A stretch of DNA of 16,615 nucleotides from positions 1-16,615 of the forward strand of contig CADCVT010000082.1 in the NCBI GenBank assembly GCA_902806215.1. Reading direction: 5' to 3'. The translations under genes were made by a program, and so were the position numbers. The notes under the pieces are model-generated. The model was not told the origin of the DNA and ran no database searches. It was given only the letters and a program-made list of their open reading frames with translations. Origin of the DNA: an uncultured Solirubrobacteraceae bacterium (GTDB lineage Bacteria; Actinomycetota; Thermoleophilia; Solirubrobacterales; Solirubrobacteraceae). Below are positions 1 through 5,991 of the stretch, piece by piece (the first letter of the stretch is position 1; the number at the start of each line of letters is the position of its first letter).

Positions 1-549
1 CCCGCGCACGAACACCACGTGCTCGCCGGCTGGAATGTGCGCAGTGACGCGCGCATCGCGACTCCCCCAGACCCGCGGCAGTGCCAGCGCCTGGCGAACG
101 TCCGCCACCGACCTGAGGGCGCGGGCGGTGCCACACGGAGTCCACCAGTTGGCGCCGGGATCGTTCCCGCCGCTGCGCGGGTGGTAACGCACGACGCACA
201 GACGCCGGTCGAGCCGGCCACCGAAGAGCTGCGGCGTCGGCCGGAACGAGGGAAGATGCGCGATCGACCAATGGCTGGCGTCCCCGGCCGTGGCGGCCGG
301 CGCAGCCGCGCTGGACGCCTTCGCGCTCGGCACCTTCTCGAGCACCGCCGCTGCGGCAGCCGCCAGGACCAAGAGCATGACCGCAGCGACCAGGACAGCG
401 GCCTGTTGACGCTCACGCGATGCCGCGGCAGCTCTGGCGGCGGGGCTCTGAGCGCCTTGGGCAGCCCGATTCCAGACAAGTCCGACGACCGCCACGACGA
501 GCAGCGCAACGGCACAGACCAGGACCGCCCAGATGACGAGCTCCAGCAT
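1..549 (-). CDS. Two-TM protein with possible ART-toxin-like outer domain (partial, runs off window start)
   Basis: The leftward frame opens at the ATG ending at 549, directly after an in-frame TGA, and stays open for 183 codons to the window edge, so the C-terminus is missing. The N-terminus has a hydrophobic segment (about residues 4-26), a short charged Ala/Arg-rich linker, and a second hydrophobic segment (about 50-69). An Ala/Ser-rich stretch and a soluble domain follow, with RLCVVRYHP, GANWWTPCGTA, DVRQALALPRVWG and AHIPAGEHVVFVRG. From memory, this order of motifs (WW..C, DVR.aLALP..WG.R, IPAG..V) resembles actinobacterial C-terminal toxin domains of the TreTu/ADP-ribosyltransferase-like kind. 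That resemblance is inference, and the catalytic region would lie beyond the edge. The gene sits 57 bp after the Rrf2 gene on the same strand and may be the last gene of the sulfate operon or have its own promoter. No strong Shine-Dalgarno is visible. Confidence 0.7.
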   Translation of the reverse strand, partial: MLELVIWAVLVCAVALLVVAVVGLVWNRAAQGAQSPAARAAAASRERQQAAVLVAAVMLLVLAAAAAAVLEKVPSAKASSAAAPAATAGDASHWSIAHLPSFRPTPQLFGGRLDRRLCVVRYHPRSGGNDPGANWWTPCGTARALRSVADVRQALALPRVWGSRDARVTAHIPAGEHVVFVRG

Positions 550-586
550 CGGTCAGATGATCCTGCTCGGGGGAGCCCGGGACAGT

Positions 587-596
587 CGAACGTTCG
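587..596. repeat. 10-bp perfect palindrome CGAACGTTCG in the spacer between the Rrf2 gene and the edge gene
   Basis: CGAACGTTCG is perfectly self-complementary and lies in the 57-bp spacer upstream of the gene starting at 549. It resembles an actinobacterial LexA half-site pair but without the usual 4-bp centre, so it is not called an SOS box. The same 10-mer occurs inside cysW near 2757, so it may be chance. Confidence 0.3.
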
Positions 597-606
597 TCCA
601 GATCAC

Positions 607-1065
607 TCAGCGGCGCTCCCAGGCCCCGGGCAGCTTCGTCAGGCGATCCACCTCGGACGGCAGCTTGCCGGCAGCGACGTCGGCGAGCGTGGTCTCCTCG
701 AGCACCGTCCGCAGCGTCGAGCGCACAGCGACCCAGACCTCCTGCAGCGGAGCGGCCGGACCCGGGAACGTGACGGAGTCCGGCGACCGGCCACCGACGT
801 TCGCGAGCGGCCCGTCGATCGCGCGGATGACGTCGGCGATCGCGATCTCCCCCGCCGGCCGGGCGAGCCGGTGCCCGCCGTCGGGCCCGCGCCGCGACTC
901 GATCAGCCCGGCCTGCCGCAGCCCCTGGAGGATGTTGTCGAGGAACTTGCGAGGGATCTCCTGAGCGTCGGAGATCGCCTCGGCCTTGACCCACCAGTCA
1001 TCGGAGACCGCCGCGAGCTCGACCGCGGCACGAACGGCGTAGTCGACCTTGGCGGAGACGCGCAT
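607..1065 (-). CDS. Rrf2-family transcriptional regulator without cysteines
   Basis: This 152-residue protein starts MRVSAKVDYAVRAAVELA, the typical Rrf2 N-terminal helix. A winged helix follows, with an IPRKFLDNILQGLRQAGLIESRRGPDGGHRLARP recognition-helix and wing region (about residues 38-70) and a dimerisation helix IAIADVIRAIDGP (about 74-86). Family length is normal. There is no cysteine anywhere, so it cannot carry an Fe-S cluster on Cys ligands as IscR and NsrR do; that fits the CymR-like, metabolite- or partner-sensing branch better. The start has an AAGGA motif about 12 nt upstream. It is 36 bp downstream of cysA and reads the same way, so it is very likely co-transcribed and may autoregulate the sulfate uptake operon. 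The target and effector are inferred. Confidence 0.88.
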   Translation of the reverse strand: MRVSAKVDYAVRAAVELAAVSDDWWVKAEAISDAQEIPRKFLDNILQGLRQAGLIESRRGPDGGHRLARPAGEIAIADVIRAIDGPLANVGGRSPDSVTFPGPAAPLQEVWVAVRSTLRTVLEETTLADVAAGKLPSEVDRLTKLPGAWERR

Positions 1066-1101
1066 GCCGCGGGCATCCTTGCAGGCGCGCCCCCGGACGC
1101 C

Positions 1102-2055
1102 TCAGGCGAACTGGCGGACTCGGTCCGGGCGGATGTGGACGATCTGGCCCTCGTGGAGCTCGAGGGGCTCGGCCTCGGCTCGGCTGAGCTGGGCGGTCAG
1201 GGGCTCTCCGGCGCCCAGGGCGAGCTCGACTCGCACCTCGAAGCCGACGCGGATCACGCGCTCGACGATCGCCTCGGTGGCCCCGTCCTCGGCGTCCTCG
1301 AGGATCGTGATGTCGTGCGGGCGCACGAGCTGGTCGCCGATCCGCGCGACCGGCCCGACGAAGCCCATGACGAACTCGTTGGCGGGCCGGTCGTAGAGAT
1401 CGTCGGGCGTGCCGGCCTGCTCGATCCGGCCGCCGTTGATCACGGCGATCTGCTCGGAGACCTCGAGCGCCTCCTCCTGGTCGTGCGTCACGAAGATCGT
1501 CGTGACGTGGACCTCCTCGTGCAGCCGGCGCAGCCACTCGCGCAGCTCCTTGCGGACGTTCGCGTCCAGGGCGCCGAACGGCTCGTCGAGCAGCAGCACG
1601 CGCGGCTGCACGGCAAGCGCGCGAGCCAGGGCCATCCGCTGGCGCTGCCCGCCCGAGAGCTGCGACGGGAAGCGCTTGTGCAGCCCGTCGAGGTGCACGA
1701 GCTTCAGGAGCTCGTCGACCCGCGCGTCGATCTCGTCCTTCGGGCGCTTGCGGATCGACAGCCCGAACGCGACGTTGTCGCGCACGGTCATGTGCTTGAA
1801 CGCGGCGTAGTGCTGGAAGACGAACCCGACGCCGCGGTCCTGCGCGGCCTGCGCGGTGACATCCTCGCCGTTGATGCAGACGACCCCGCTGTCGGGCTGC
1901 TCGAGCCCCGCGATGACGCGCAGCAGCGTCGACTTGCCGCCGCCGCTCGGGCCGAGCAGCGCCGTGAGCGATCCGTCGCGCACGGTCAGCGAGACGTCGT
2001 CAAGCGCGGCGAAGTCGTCGAAGCGCTTCGAGACCCCCTTCACCTCGATGGCCAT
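1102..2055 (-). CDS. cysA: Sulfate/thiosulfate ABC transporter ATP-binding protein
   Basis: This 317-residue ATPase energises sulfate/thiosulfate import. Walker A GPSGGGKST is at residues 35-43, the Q-loop is near FVFQHYAAF (78-86), the ABC signature LSGGQRQR is at 133-140, Walker B VLLLDEP is at 153-159, and the switch His is in FVTHDQEEA. The stretch FVFQHYAAFKHMTV...RKRP is typical of CysA. The C-terminal part after about residue 240 forms the regulatory TOBE-like domain (VRPHDITIL, VHIRPDRVRQF). The protein is slightly shorter than Gram-negative CysA. The start ATG overlaps the cysW stop by one base (TGATG), which indicates translational coupling. In-frame extension upstream would run through cysW, so this start is well supported. 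Confidence 0.95.
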   Translation of the reverse strand: MAIEVKGVSKRFDDFAALDDVSLTVRDGSLTALLGPSGGGKSTLLRVIAGLEQPDSGVVCINGEDVTAQAAQDRGVGFVFQHYAAFKHMTVRDNVAFGLSIRKRPKDEIDARVDELLKLVHLDGLHKRFPSQLSGGQRQRMALARALAVQPRVLLLDEPFGALDANVRKELREWLRRLHEEVHVTTIFVTHDQEEALEVSEQIAVINGGRIEQAGTPDDLYDRPANEFVMGFVGPVARIGDQLVRPHDITILEDAEDGATEAIVERVIRVGFEVRVELALGAGEPLTAQLSRAEAEPLELHEGQIVHIRPDRVRQFA

Positions 2056-2855
2056 CAGTTCTTGTCTCTCTTTCGATCCAGCAACGTCATCGCGAGCAGG
2101 GTCGCCAGCGCCAGCAGCGCCAGCACGGTCGAGGCGGCGTACGCCCCGGCCAGGTCGAAGTTCTGGAAGCGCTTCTCGACGAGCAGCGTCATCGTCTCGG
2201 TCTCGCCGCTGATCTTTCCGCTGACCACGGAGACCGCGCCGAACTCTCCAAGGGCGCGCGCGGTCGACAGCACGACGCCATACGCGAGGCCCCAGCGGAT
2301 CGCCGGGAGCGTGATGCGGCGGAACGTCTGCCAGCCGGTCGCGCCGAGCGTCGAGGCCGCCTGCTCCTGCTCGGTGCCGATCTCGCGCAGCACCGGCGCG
2401 ACCTCGCGCACCACGAACGGCAACGACACGAACACGGTCGCGAGCACGATGCCGGGCAGGCTGAAGACGACGCGGATCCCCGCGTCGGCGAGCTCGTCGC
2501 CGAACCACCCCCCACGCCCGTACACGAGGATCAGTGCGAGCCCGACCACCACCGGCGAGACGGCGAACGGCAGGTCGATGAGCGCGTTGAGGATCGCCTT
2601 TCCGCGCACCTTCGAGCGCACGAGCACCATCGCGGTGACCACGCCGAAGACCGTGTTCAGGGGAACCGCGATCGCCGCGACGAGCACCGTCAGGTAGAAG
2701 GCGTGCACGGCGGCGGGCGTCGTCACCGACGCCCACACCGCACCGAGGCCGGGCTCGAACGTTCGGTACAGCACGATGCCGACCGGGACGACGAGGATCG
2801 CGCCGAGGTAGGCGAACGCGATCAGCCGCAGGGAGATCCGGCTCCTAGTCGTCAT
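2055..2855 (-). CDS. cysW: Sulfate ABC transporter permease CysW
   Basis: This 266-residue inner-membrane permease is one of two that form the sulfate channel with CysT. It has about six hydrophobic helices. The first spans roughly residues 11-30, after the basic N-terminus MTTRSRISLRL. The conserved binding-protein-dependent transport signature lies around EQAASTLGATGWQTFRRITLPAIRWGL (EAA loop, which contacts CysA) and is followed by ARALGEFGAVSVVSG, a hallmark of the CysT/CysW family. The start overlaps the cysT stop by 11 bp and the stop overlaps the cysA start by 1 bp, so the gene is embedded in a tightly coupled operon. The C-terminus ends in a basic tail, DRKRDKN. Confidence 0.94.
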   Translation of the reverse strand: MTTRSRISLRLIAFAYLGAILVVPVGIVLYRTFEPGLGAVWASVTTPAAVHAFYLTVLVAAIAVPLNTVFGVVTAMVLVRSKVRGKAILNALIDLPFAVSPVVVGLALILVYGRGGWFGDELADAGIRVVFSLPGIVLATVFVSLPFVVREVAPVLREIGTEQEQAASTLGATGWQTFRRITLPAIRWGLAYGVVLSTARALGEFGAVSVVSGKISGETETMTLLVEKRFQNFDLAGAYAASTVLALLALATLLAMTLLDRKRDKN

Positions 2856-3660
2856 GCCGCGCTCCCCACCGCTCGACGAGCCGCAGCCCGAACAGCACCG
2901 CGAGCGACAGCGCCAGCAGCACGACCGACACCGCGGCCGCGCCGCTGATGTTGTCGGACTCGAGCTGCTTGTACGCGTAGACCGACGCGACCTGCGTGTC
3001 GAACGGGATGTTGCCGCTGATGAGCACGATGCTCCCGAACTCCCCCACCGCGCGGGCGAACGCCAACGCGACGCCGGACACGATCGCCGGCAGGAGGTTC
3101 GGCAGGATCACCCGTATGAACGTGGTGCGTTGCGACGCGCCCAGCGACGAGGCCGCCTCCTCCATCTCGCGGTCGAGCTCCATCAGCACCGGCTGCACGG
3201 CCCGTACGACGAACGGCAGCGTCACGAACAGCAGCGCGAGCAGCACCGCCCACTTCGTGAACGCGATCGCGTCGCCGTAGAGCGCGAGCAGCGTCAGGCC
3301 CGCGACGATCGTCGGCAGCGCGAACGGCAGGTCGATCAGCGCGTTGACGAGCCGCTTGCCGCGGAAGTCGTCGCGCACGAGCACCCACGCGATGACCGTT
3401 CCCATCACCGCGTTGATCGCGGCGACACCGAGCGAGATCAGCAACGTGAACCGCAGCGCGGCGACCGACTGGCGGCTCGACACCGACTCCCAGAACGACG
3501 ACAGGCCGCCCTCGAGCGACCGGTCGACCACGGCGGCCAGCGGCAGCAGGACGATGAGGCTCAGCCACATCGTCGCGACGCCGAAGCCGAGCGATCCTCC
3601 GCTCAGCCCCGGCGTACGCAGGGAGCGCCGAGACGCCCCGGGTGCAGCCACCGTGCTCAC
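2845..3660 (-). CDS. cysT: Sulfate ABC transporter permease CysT (CysU)
   Basis: This 271-residue inner-membrane permease partners CysW. The GTG start at 3660 overlaps the sbp stop in a GTGA arrangement, which is why it is preferred over a longer in-frame reading that would run antiparallel-free through sbp. The first helix is around LGFGVATMWLSLIVLLPLAAVV. The region LVNALIDLPFALPTIVAGLTLLALYG is typical of the sulfate permease subfamily, and the EAA loop is EMEEAASSLGASQRTTFIRVILPNLLPA. ARAVGEFGSIVLISGNIP is the conserved family motif. The order sbp-cysT-cysW-cysA matches the classic sulfate uptake operon. A second GTG three codons in is a possible alternative start. Confidence 0.93.
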   Translation of the reverse strand: MSTVAAPGASRRSLRTPGLSGGSLGFGVATMWLSLIVLLPLAAVVDRSLEGGLSSFWESVSSRQSVAALRFTLLISLGVAAINAVMGTVIAWVLVRDDFRGKRLVNALIDLPFALPTIVAGLTLLALYGDAIAFTKWAVLLALLFVTLPFVVRAVQPVLMELDREMEEAASSLGASQRTTFIRVILPNLLPAIVSGVALAFARAVGEFGSIVLISGNIPFDTQVASVYAYKQLESDNISGAAAVSVVLLALSLAVLFGLRLVERWGARHDD

Positions 3661-4679
3661 TTGGCCGTGGACACCCCGGCCTCCTCCTCGATCTTGGCGA
3701 TCGAGCCCTTCTCGGGATCGAACAGCTCGTCGTTGACCTTCGACCAGCCGCCGAGGTCGTCGATCGTCTTGAGCTCCTGCGGCTCCGGGAACTTGTCCTT
3801 GTTCTTCTCGAGGATCGCCTCGTTGACCGGCCGGTAGCCCCAGTCGGCGAACCGCTGCTGCGCGGCGTCGCCCTGGAGGTAGGACAGGAACGTCTGCGCC
3901 GCCCCGGGCGCCTCCTTCGTCCTGGCGATCGTGATGTCGATCTTCAGCGTGTCGGGTGGGATGACGTACTCGACGTCCTCGCCCTTCTTCTGCGCGGTGG
4001 TCGCCTCGTACTCGTAGGAGAGGAGCACGTCTCCCTCGCCCGCGGTGAACGCCTGCAGCGCCTCGCGCCCGGACTTCGGCTGGACCTCGACGTGGTCCTT
4101 GATCAGCTTGTCGACGAACTCGAGCCCGCCGTGCTGGTAGGCGCCGAGGAGGTTCCACTTCGCCGCGCCGCTGGTGAACGGGTTGGGCGTGATGACCTTG
4201 ATCCCCTTCCGGAGGAGGTCGTCCCACGTCTTGATGTTCTTCGGGTTGCCCTTGCGGACGATGAAGGAGACGACGCTCGTGGTCACGAGCCCGTCGTGCT
4301 GCGCGTTCTTCCAGCCCGCGTCGACGAGATCGGCCTTGACGAGCCGCTCCATGTCGGGCTCGATCGAGAACGAGACGACGTCGGCCGGCAGCCCGCCCTC
4401 AACCGCGCGGCTCTGCTCGCCGGACGCGCCGAAGGACGTCTTGAACTTGACGTTGCGTCCCTCCGAGGTCTTTTGGAAGTCGGGGATGATCTCGTCGTAG
4501 ACGACCTCGGGCGTCGAGTACGCGACGAGGCTGAGGGTCGCGCTGGCGCCGCCGCCCCCGCCGCTGCCGGCCGTCGCAGTGGAGTCCGAGGAGCTCTCGT
4601 CCGATGCGCCCCCACAGGCCGCAAGACCGACGGTGAGGAGGGTCAAGAGCAGGGGGAGGATGGCGTTCGGCCGGCGCAT
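3657..4679 (-). CDS. sbp: Sulfate-binding lipoprotein of the ABC transporter
   Basis: This 340-residue extracytoplasmic sulfate/thiosulfate-binding protein has a lipoprotein signal MRRPNAILPLLLTLLTVGLAAC with a LAAC lipobox and Cys22 as the acylated residue. A Ser/Gly-rich linker follows. The mature domain contains family hallmarks: LSLVAYSTPEVVYDEIIPDF, the FGASGEQSRAVEGGLPADVVSFS ligand-loop region, ITPNPFTSGAAKWNLLGAY, and GEGDVLLSYEYEA. The lipobox position fixes the start at 4679, since a longer in-frame start would push the signal peptide inward. No Shine-Dalgarno is visible, but TATCTT lies 7 nt upstream of the ATG, so the transcript may be leaderless. It is the first gene of the operon. 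Sulfate and thiosulfate cannot be told apart from the sequence. Confidence 0.94.
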   Translation of the reverse strand: MRRPNAILPLLLTLLTVGLAACGGASDESSSDSTATAGSGGGGGASATLSLVAYSTPEVVYDEIIPDFQKTSEGRNVKFKTSFGASGEQSRAVEGGLPADVVSFSIEPDMERLVKADLVDAGWKNAQHDGLVTTSVVSFIVRKGNPKNIKTWDDLLRKGIKVITPNPFTSGAAKWNLLGAYQHGGLEFVDKLIKDHVEVQPKSGREALQAFTAGEGDVLLSYEYEATTAQKKGEDVEYVIPPDTLKIDITIARTKEAPGAAQTFLSYLQGDAAQQRFADWGYRPVNEAILEKNKDKFPEPQELKTIDDLGGWSKVNDELFDPEKGSIAKIEEEAGVSTAK

Positions 4680-4686
4680 GGCGGCG

Positions 4687-4715
4687 AAGATATCATTCTT
4701 GATCGAATTTGTGGG
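4687..4715 (-). promoter_or_regulatory. Candidate promoter of the sulfate uptake operon
   Basis: On the minus strand a TATCTT -10 candidate (4687-4692) is 7 nt from the sbp ATG. With a 17-bp spacer the -35 position reads CCCACA (4710-4715), a weak match. The short distance implies a leaderless or nearly leaderless mRNA. This is inferred from sequence only. Confidence 0.45.
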
Positions 4716-4724
4716 GATTCGGTC
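4701..4724. promoter_or_regulatory. Imperfect inverted repeat, candidate operator of the sulfate operon
   Basis: GATCGAAT (4701-4708) and ATTCGGTC (4717-4724) are inverted with 7 of 8 positions matching and an 8-bp spacer. The element covers the -35 region and spacer of the candidate sbp promoter, a good position for a repressor such as the Rrf2 protein encoded at the operon's 3' end. The pairing of regulator and site is inference. Confidence 0.45.
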
Positions 4725-4740
4725 GGATCCGCCCTTCATG

Positions 4741-4754
4741 CGAACATGTGTTCG
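4741..4754. promoter_or_regulatory. LexA-type SOS box CGAACATGTGTTCG
   Basis: The 14-mer CGAAC-ATGT-GTTCG has perfect 6-bp inverted arms (CGAACA/TGTTCG) and matches the Gram-positive/actinobacterial LexA consensus CGAAC-N4-GTTCG exactly. It overlaps the proposed ATG (4746) of the small rightward gene and lies 62 bp upstream of sbp. If real, transcription of the 113-residue protein is probably DNA-damage inducible. Confidence 0.5.
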
Positions 4755-5087
4755 GTGTCCATCAAGGGTTCCCCCTACGCCCGCTTCCGCCGCGCCCTGG
4801 AGATCGGCAAGCTCTCGCTCGTGTACGCGGCGGCGGCTGAGCTGCCGCGGCTCGAGCTCGACGACGGGCTGCGCGTGCTCGTGCTGATGGCCGAGCAGGA
4901 CGGCGAGCGCTACGACCGCGCGGCGGTGCGGTGGCTCGGACGGCTCGCGCTCGAGCGCCGGCTCGGGATCGAGGACCTGCGGGCGGGGCTCGCCGCGTGC
5001 GAGCTGATGCGGCGCCACCCGCGCGAGGGCGAGGCGGTCCTGCGCGAGCTGCTCGGGCGGCCGGTCGGCGCCGCCCGGGGGCGCTAG
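4746..5087 (+). CDS. Small helical protein of unknown function behind a LexA-type box
   Basis: This 113-residue soluble, Ala/Leu/Arg-rich, probably all-helical protein begins MCSVSIKGSPYARFRRALEIGKLSLVYAAAAELPRLELDDGLRVLVLMAEQDGERYDRAAVRWLGRLALE. There is no signal peptide, membrane helix or recognisable catalytic motif. The SIKGSPYARFRRAL N-terminus looks like a conserved small family seen in actinobacteria, but I cannot name a function. The start is uncertain: the ATG lies inside the LexA-type palindrome, and a GTG three codons later (4755) is just outside it. No Shine-Dalgarno is visible for either. The gene is divergent from the sulfate operon and ends 4 bp from the stop of the convergent gene at 5092. 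Confidence 0.75.
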   Translation: MCSVSIKGSPYARFRRALEIGKLSLVYAAAAELPRLELDDGLRVLVLMAEQDGERYDRAAVRWLGRLALERRLGIEDLRAGLAACELMRRHPREGEAVLRELLGRPVGAARGR

Positions 5088-5091
5088 TCGT

Positions 5092-5424
5092 CTAGTCGTT
5101 CAACAGGTCGCGCATCGTGTCGACGGCCGCGCGCCCGCCCTGCGTCGGTGTCCAGGTCTCCCCGTCGCCCTCGTCGTCGTGCTTCCACGCCATGCGGCGG
5201 CGCACGAGGCCGCGGAGCGCGAGGCTCGCGGGACCCGGAGGCATCGCGGCGGCCGTCGCGATCGGGCGCAGCGGCGACTCCGCGCCCGTGCCCGGGCACA
5301 GGTCGACGAGCGCGATCAGCGCGCGTTCCTGGGCATCGGTCAGCGGCGGTCCCGGAACCCGGGACCAACGGCCGTGACGCTCGCCGGCTCCCCTACCGGC
5401 TGGCGAATCGTCGTGCGGCTGCAC
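5092..5424 (-). CDS. Small winged-helix-like DNA-binding protein (putative)
   Basis: This 110-residue protein starts with GTG. After a polar tail come LTDAQERALIALVDLCPGTG, PLRPIATAAAMPPGPASLALRGLVRRRMAWKHDDEGDGETWTPTQGGRAAV. This pattern (helix, helix, then a recognition helix with LALRGLVRRRMA, then an acidic wing and W.PT..G...V) resembles MarR/PadR-like winged-helix proteins in which the residue after the wing is T..G. No ligand domain is present. There is no Shine-Dalgarno; CTATAGC lies 9 nt upstream of the GTG, so the transcript could be leaderless. It converges on the LexA-box gene with a 4-bp gap. Its target is unknown. Confidence 0.65.
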   Translation of the reverse strand: MQPHDDSPAGRGAGERHGRWSRVPGPPLTDAQERALIALVDLCPGTGAESPLRPIATAAAMPPGPASLALRGLVRRRMAWKHDDEGDGETWTPTQGGRAAVDTMRDLLND

Positions 5425-5433
5425 TCAGCCGCA

Positions 5434-5439
5434 GCTATA
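5434..5439 (-). promoter_or_regulatory. Candidate -10 (TATAGC) for the winged-helix gene
   Basis: TATAGC, preceded by TGC (extended -10 style TGCTATAGC), lies 9 nt from the GTG start. The AT-rich patch stands out in a GC-rich context. No convincing -35 is visible. Confidence 0.35.
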
Positions 5440-5450
5440 GCACTGAGATT

Positions 5451-5960
5451 TCATCCTGGGTCGGATCCTGCCACACGGCGAGGCGGATCTAACGTGGTGC
5501 GCACCCGCTTACGGCAGATGCTGACCCTGCGGCACACGCGGTAGTCATTTCCCGACCTCACGAGCATCCGCGCACCGATCGCGTACTTCGCGCCACCGTC
5601 ACCGGGGCGGATGTTCACGAGGTACCAGCGGCCGATCGACCAGCCGCCCTCGAAGCCCGCGAACGCCTTGTTGCGCCCGGCCGCGACGAGCCTGGGGGTG
5701 CCGACGCGACGCTCGGCGTCGCGGCCGCTCCTCGCGCCCTCGACGCGGCCGCGGTCGAAGATGGCGCGGTAGCCGTCACTGCCCTGCGCGTAGTCCGCTC
5801 GCGTCTGCGTGCGGCCGAGCCGCTCGCCCTCCTCGACACCCTGCTCGTAGCGGCCCTCCGGGTTCGCCGCCGTGCGACCGGCCACGAAGGCCAGGCCGGC
5901 GGCGGCGAGCGCGAGGCAGAGGGTGATCGTCAGGGAGAAGGCGACTGACTGAACGCGCAT
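5451..5960 (-). CDS. Secreted or membrane-anchored Gly-periodic protein, unknown function
   Basis: This 169-residue protein has an N-terminal hydrophobic segment (about residues 8-28, FSLTITLCLALAAAGLAFVAG) that could be a signal peptide or an anchor. Next is a Gly/Arg/Glu-rich region with repeated Y.QG..EG...G spacing (about residues 35-80; YEQGVEEGERLGR, YAQGSDGYRAIFDRGRVEGARSG). After that comes a small globular part, FAGFEGGWSIGRWYLVNIRPGDGGAKYAIGARMLVRSGNDYRVCRRVSICRKR, containing two cysteines that may form a disulfide. It resembles small secreted actinobacterial proteins of unknown function. A purine-rich GGGGAAG lies directly before the ATG and is part of a hairpin arm (see 5964-5982). 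It follows the DUF2855 gene by 31 bp on the same strand and may be co-transcribed with it. Confidence 0.72.
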   Translation of the reverse strand: MRVQSVAFSLTITLCLALAAAGLAFVAGRTAANPEGRYEQGVEEGERLGRTQTRADYAQGSDGYRAIFDRGRVEGARSGRDAERRVGTPRLVAAGRNKAFAGFEGGWSIGRWYLVNIRPGDGGAKYAIGARMLVRSGNDYRVCRRVSICRKRVRTTLDPPRRVAGSDPG

Positions 5961-5963
5961 CTT

Positions 5964-5982
5964 CCCCGGTCATCGACCGGGG
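5964..5982 (-). promoter_or_regulatory. Perfect 8-bp hairpin adjoining the start of the Gly-periodic protein gene
   Basis: CCCCGGTC (5964-5971) and GACCGGGG (5975-5982) are perfect inverted arms around a 3-nt loop, between the DUF2855 stop and the next ATG. Read on the minus strand, the 3' arm ends in GACCGGGG just 3 nt before the ATG, so it would bury the only SD-like purines. With no T-tract it may attenuate translation or act as a weak terminator. Confidence 0.45.
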
Positions 5983-5991
5983 CGCCGCGAT

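Noticed and set aside
587..596. CGAACGTTCG as a second LexA box
   Set aside because: The two half-sites are adjacent, without the 4-bp centre that LexA needs, and the same 10-mer occurs inside cysW.
19..2697. Very long rightward open frame (892 codons) over the sulfate operon
   Set aside because: It is antisense to cysA, cysW and the Rrf2 gene, low-complexity Arg/Asp/Leu-rich, and shows no domain. It is typical of GC-rich shadow frames.
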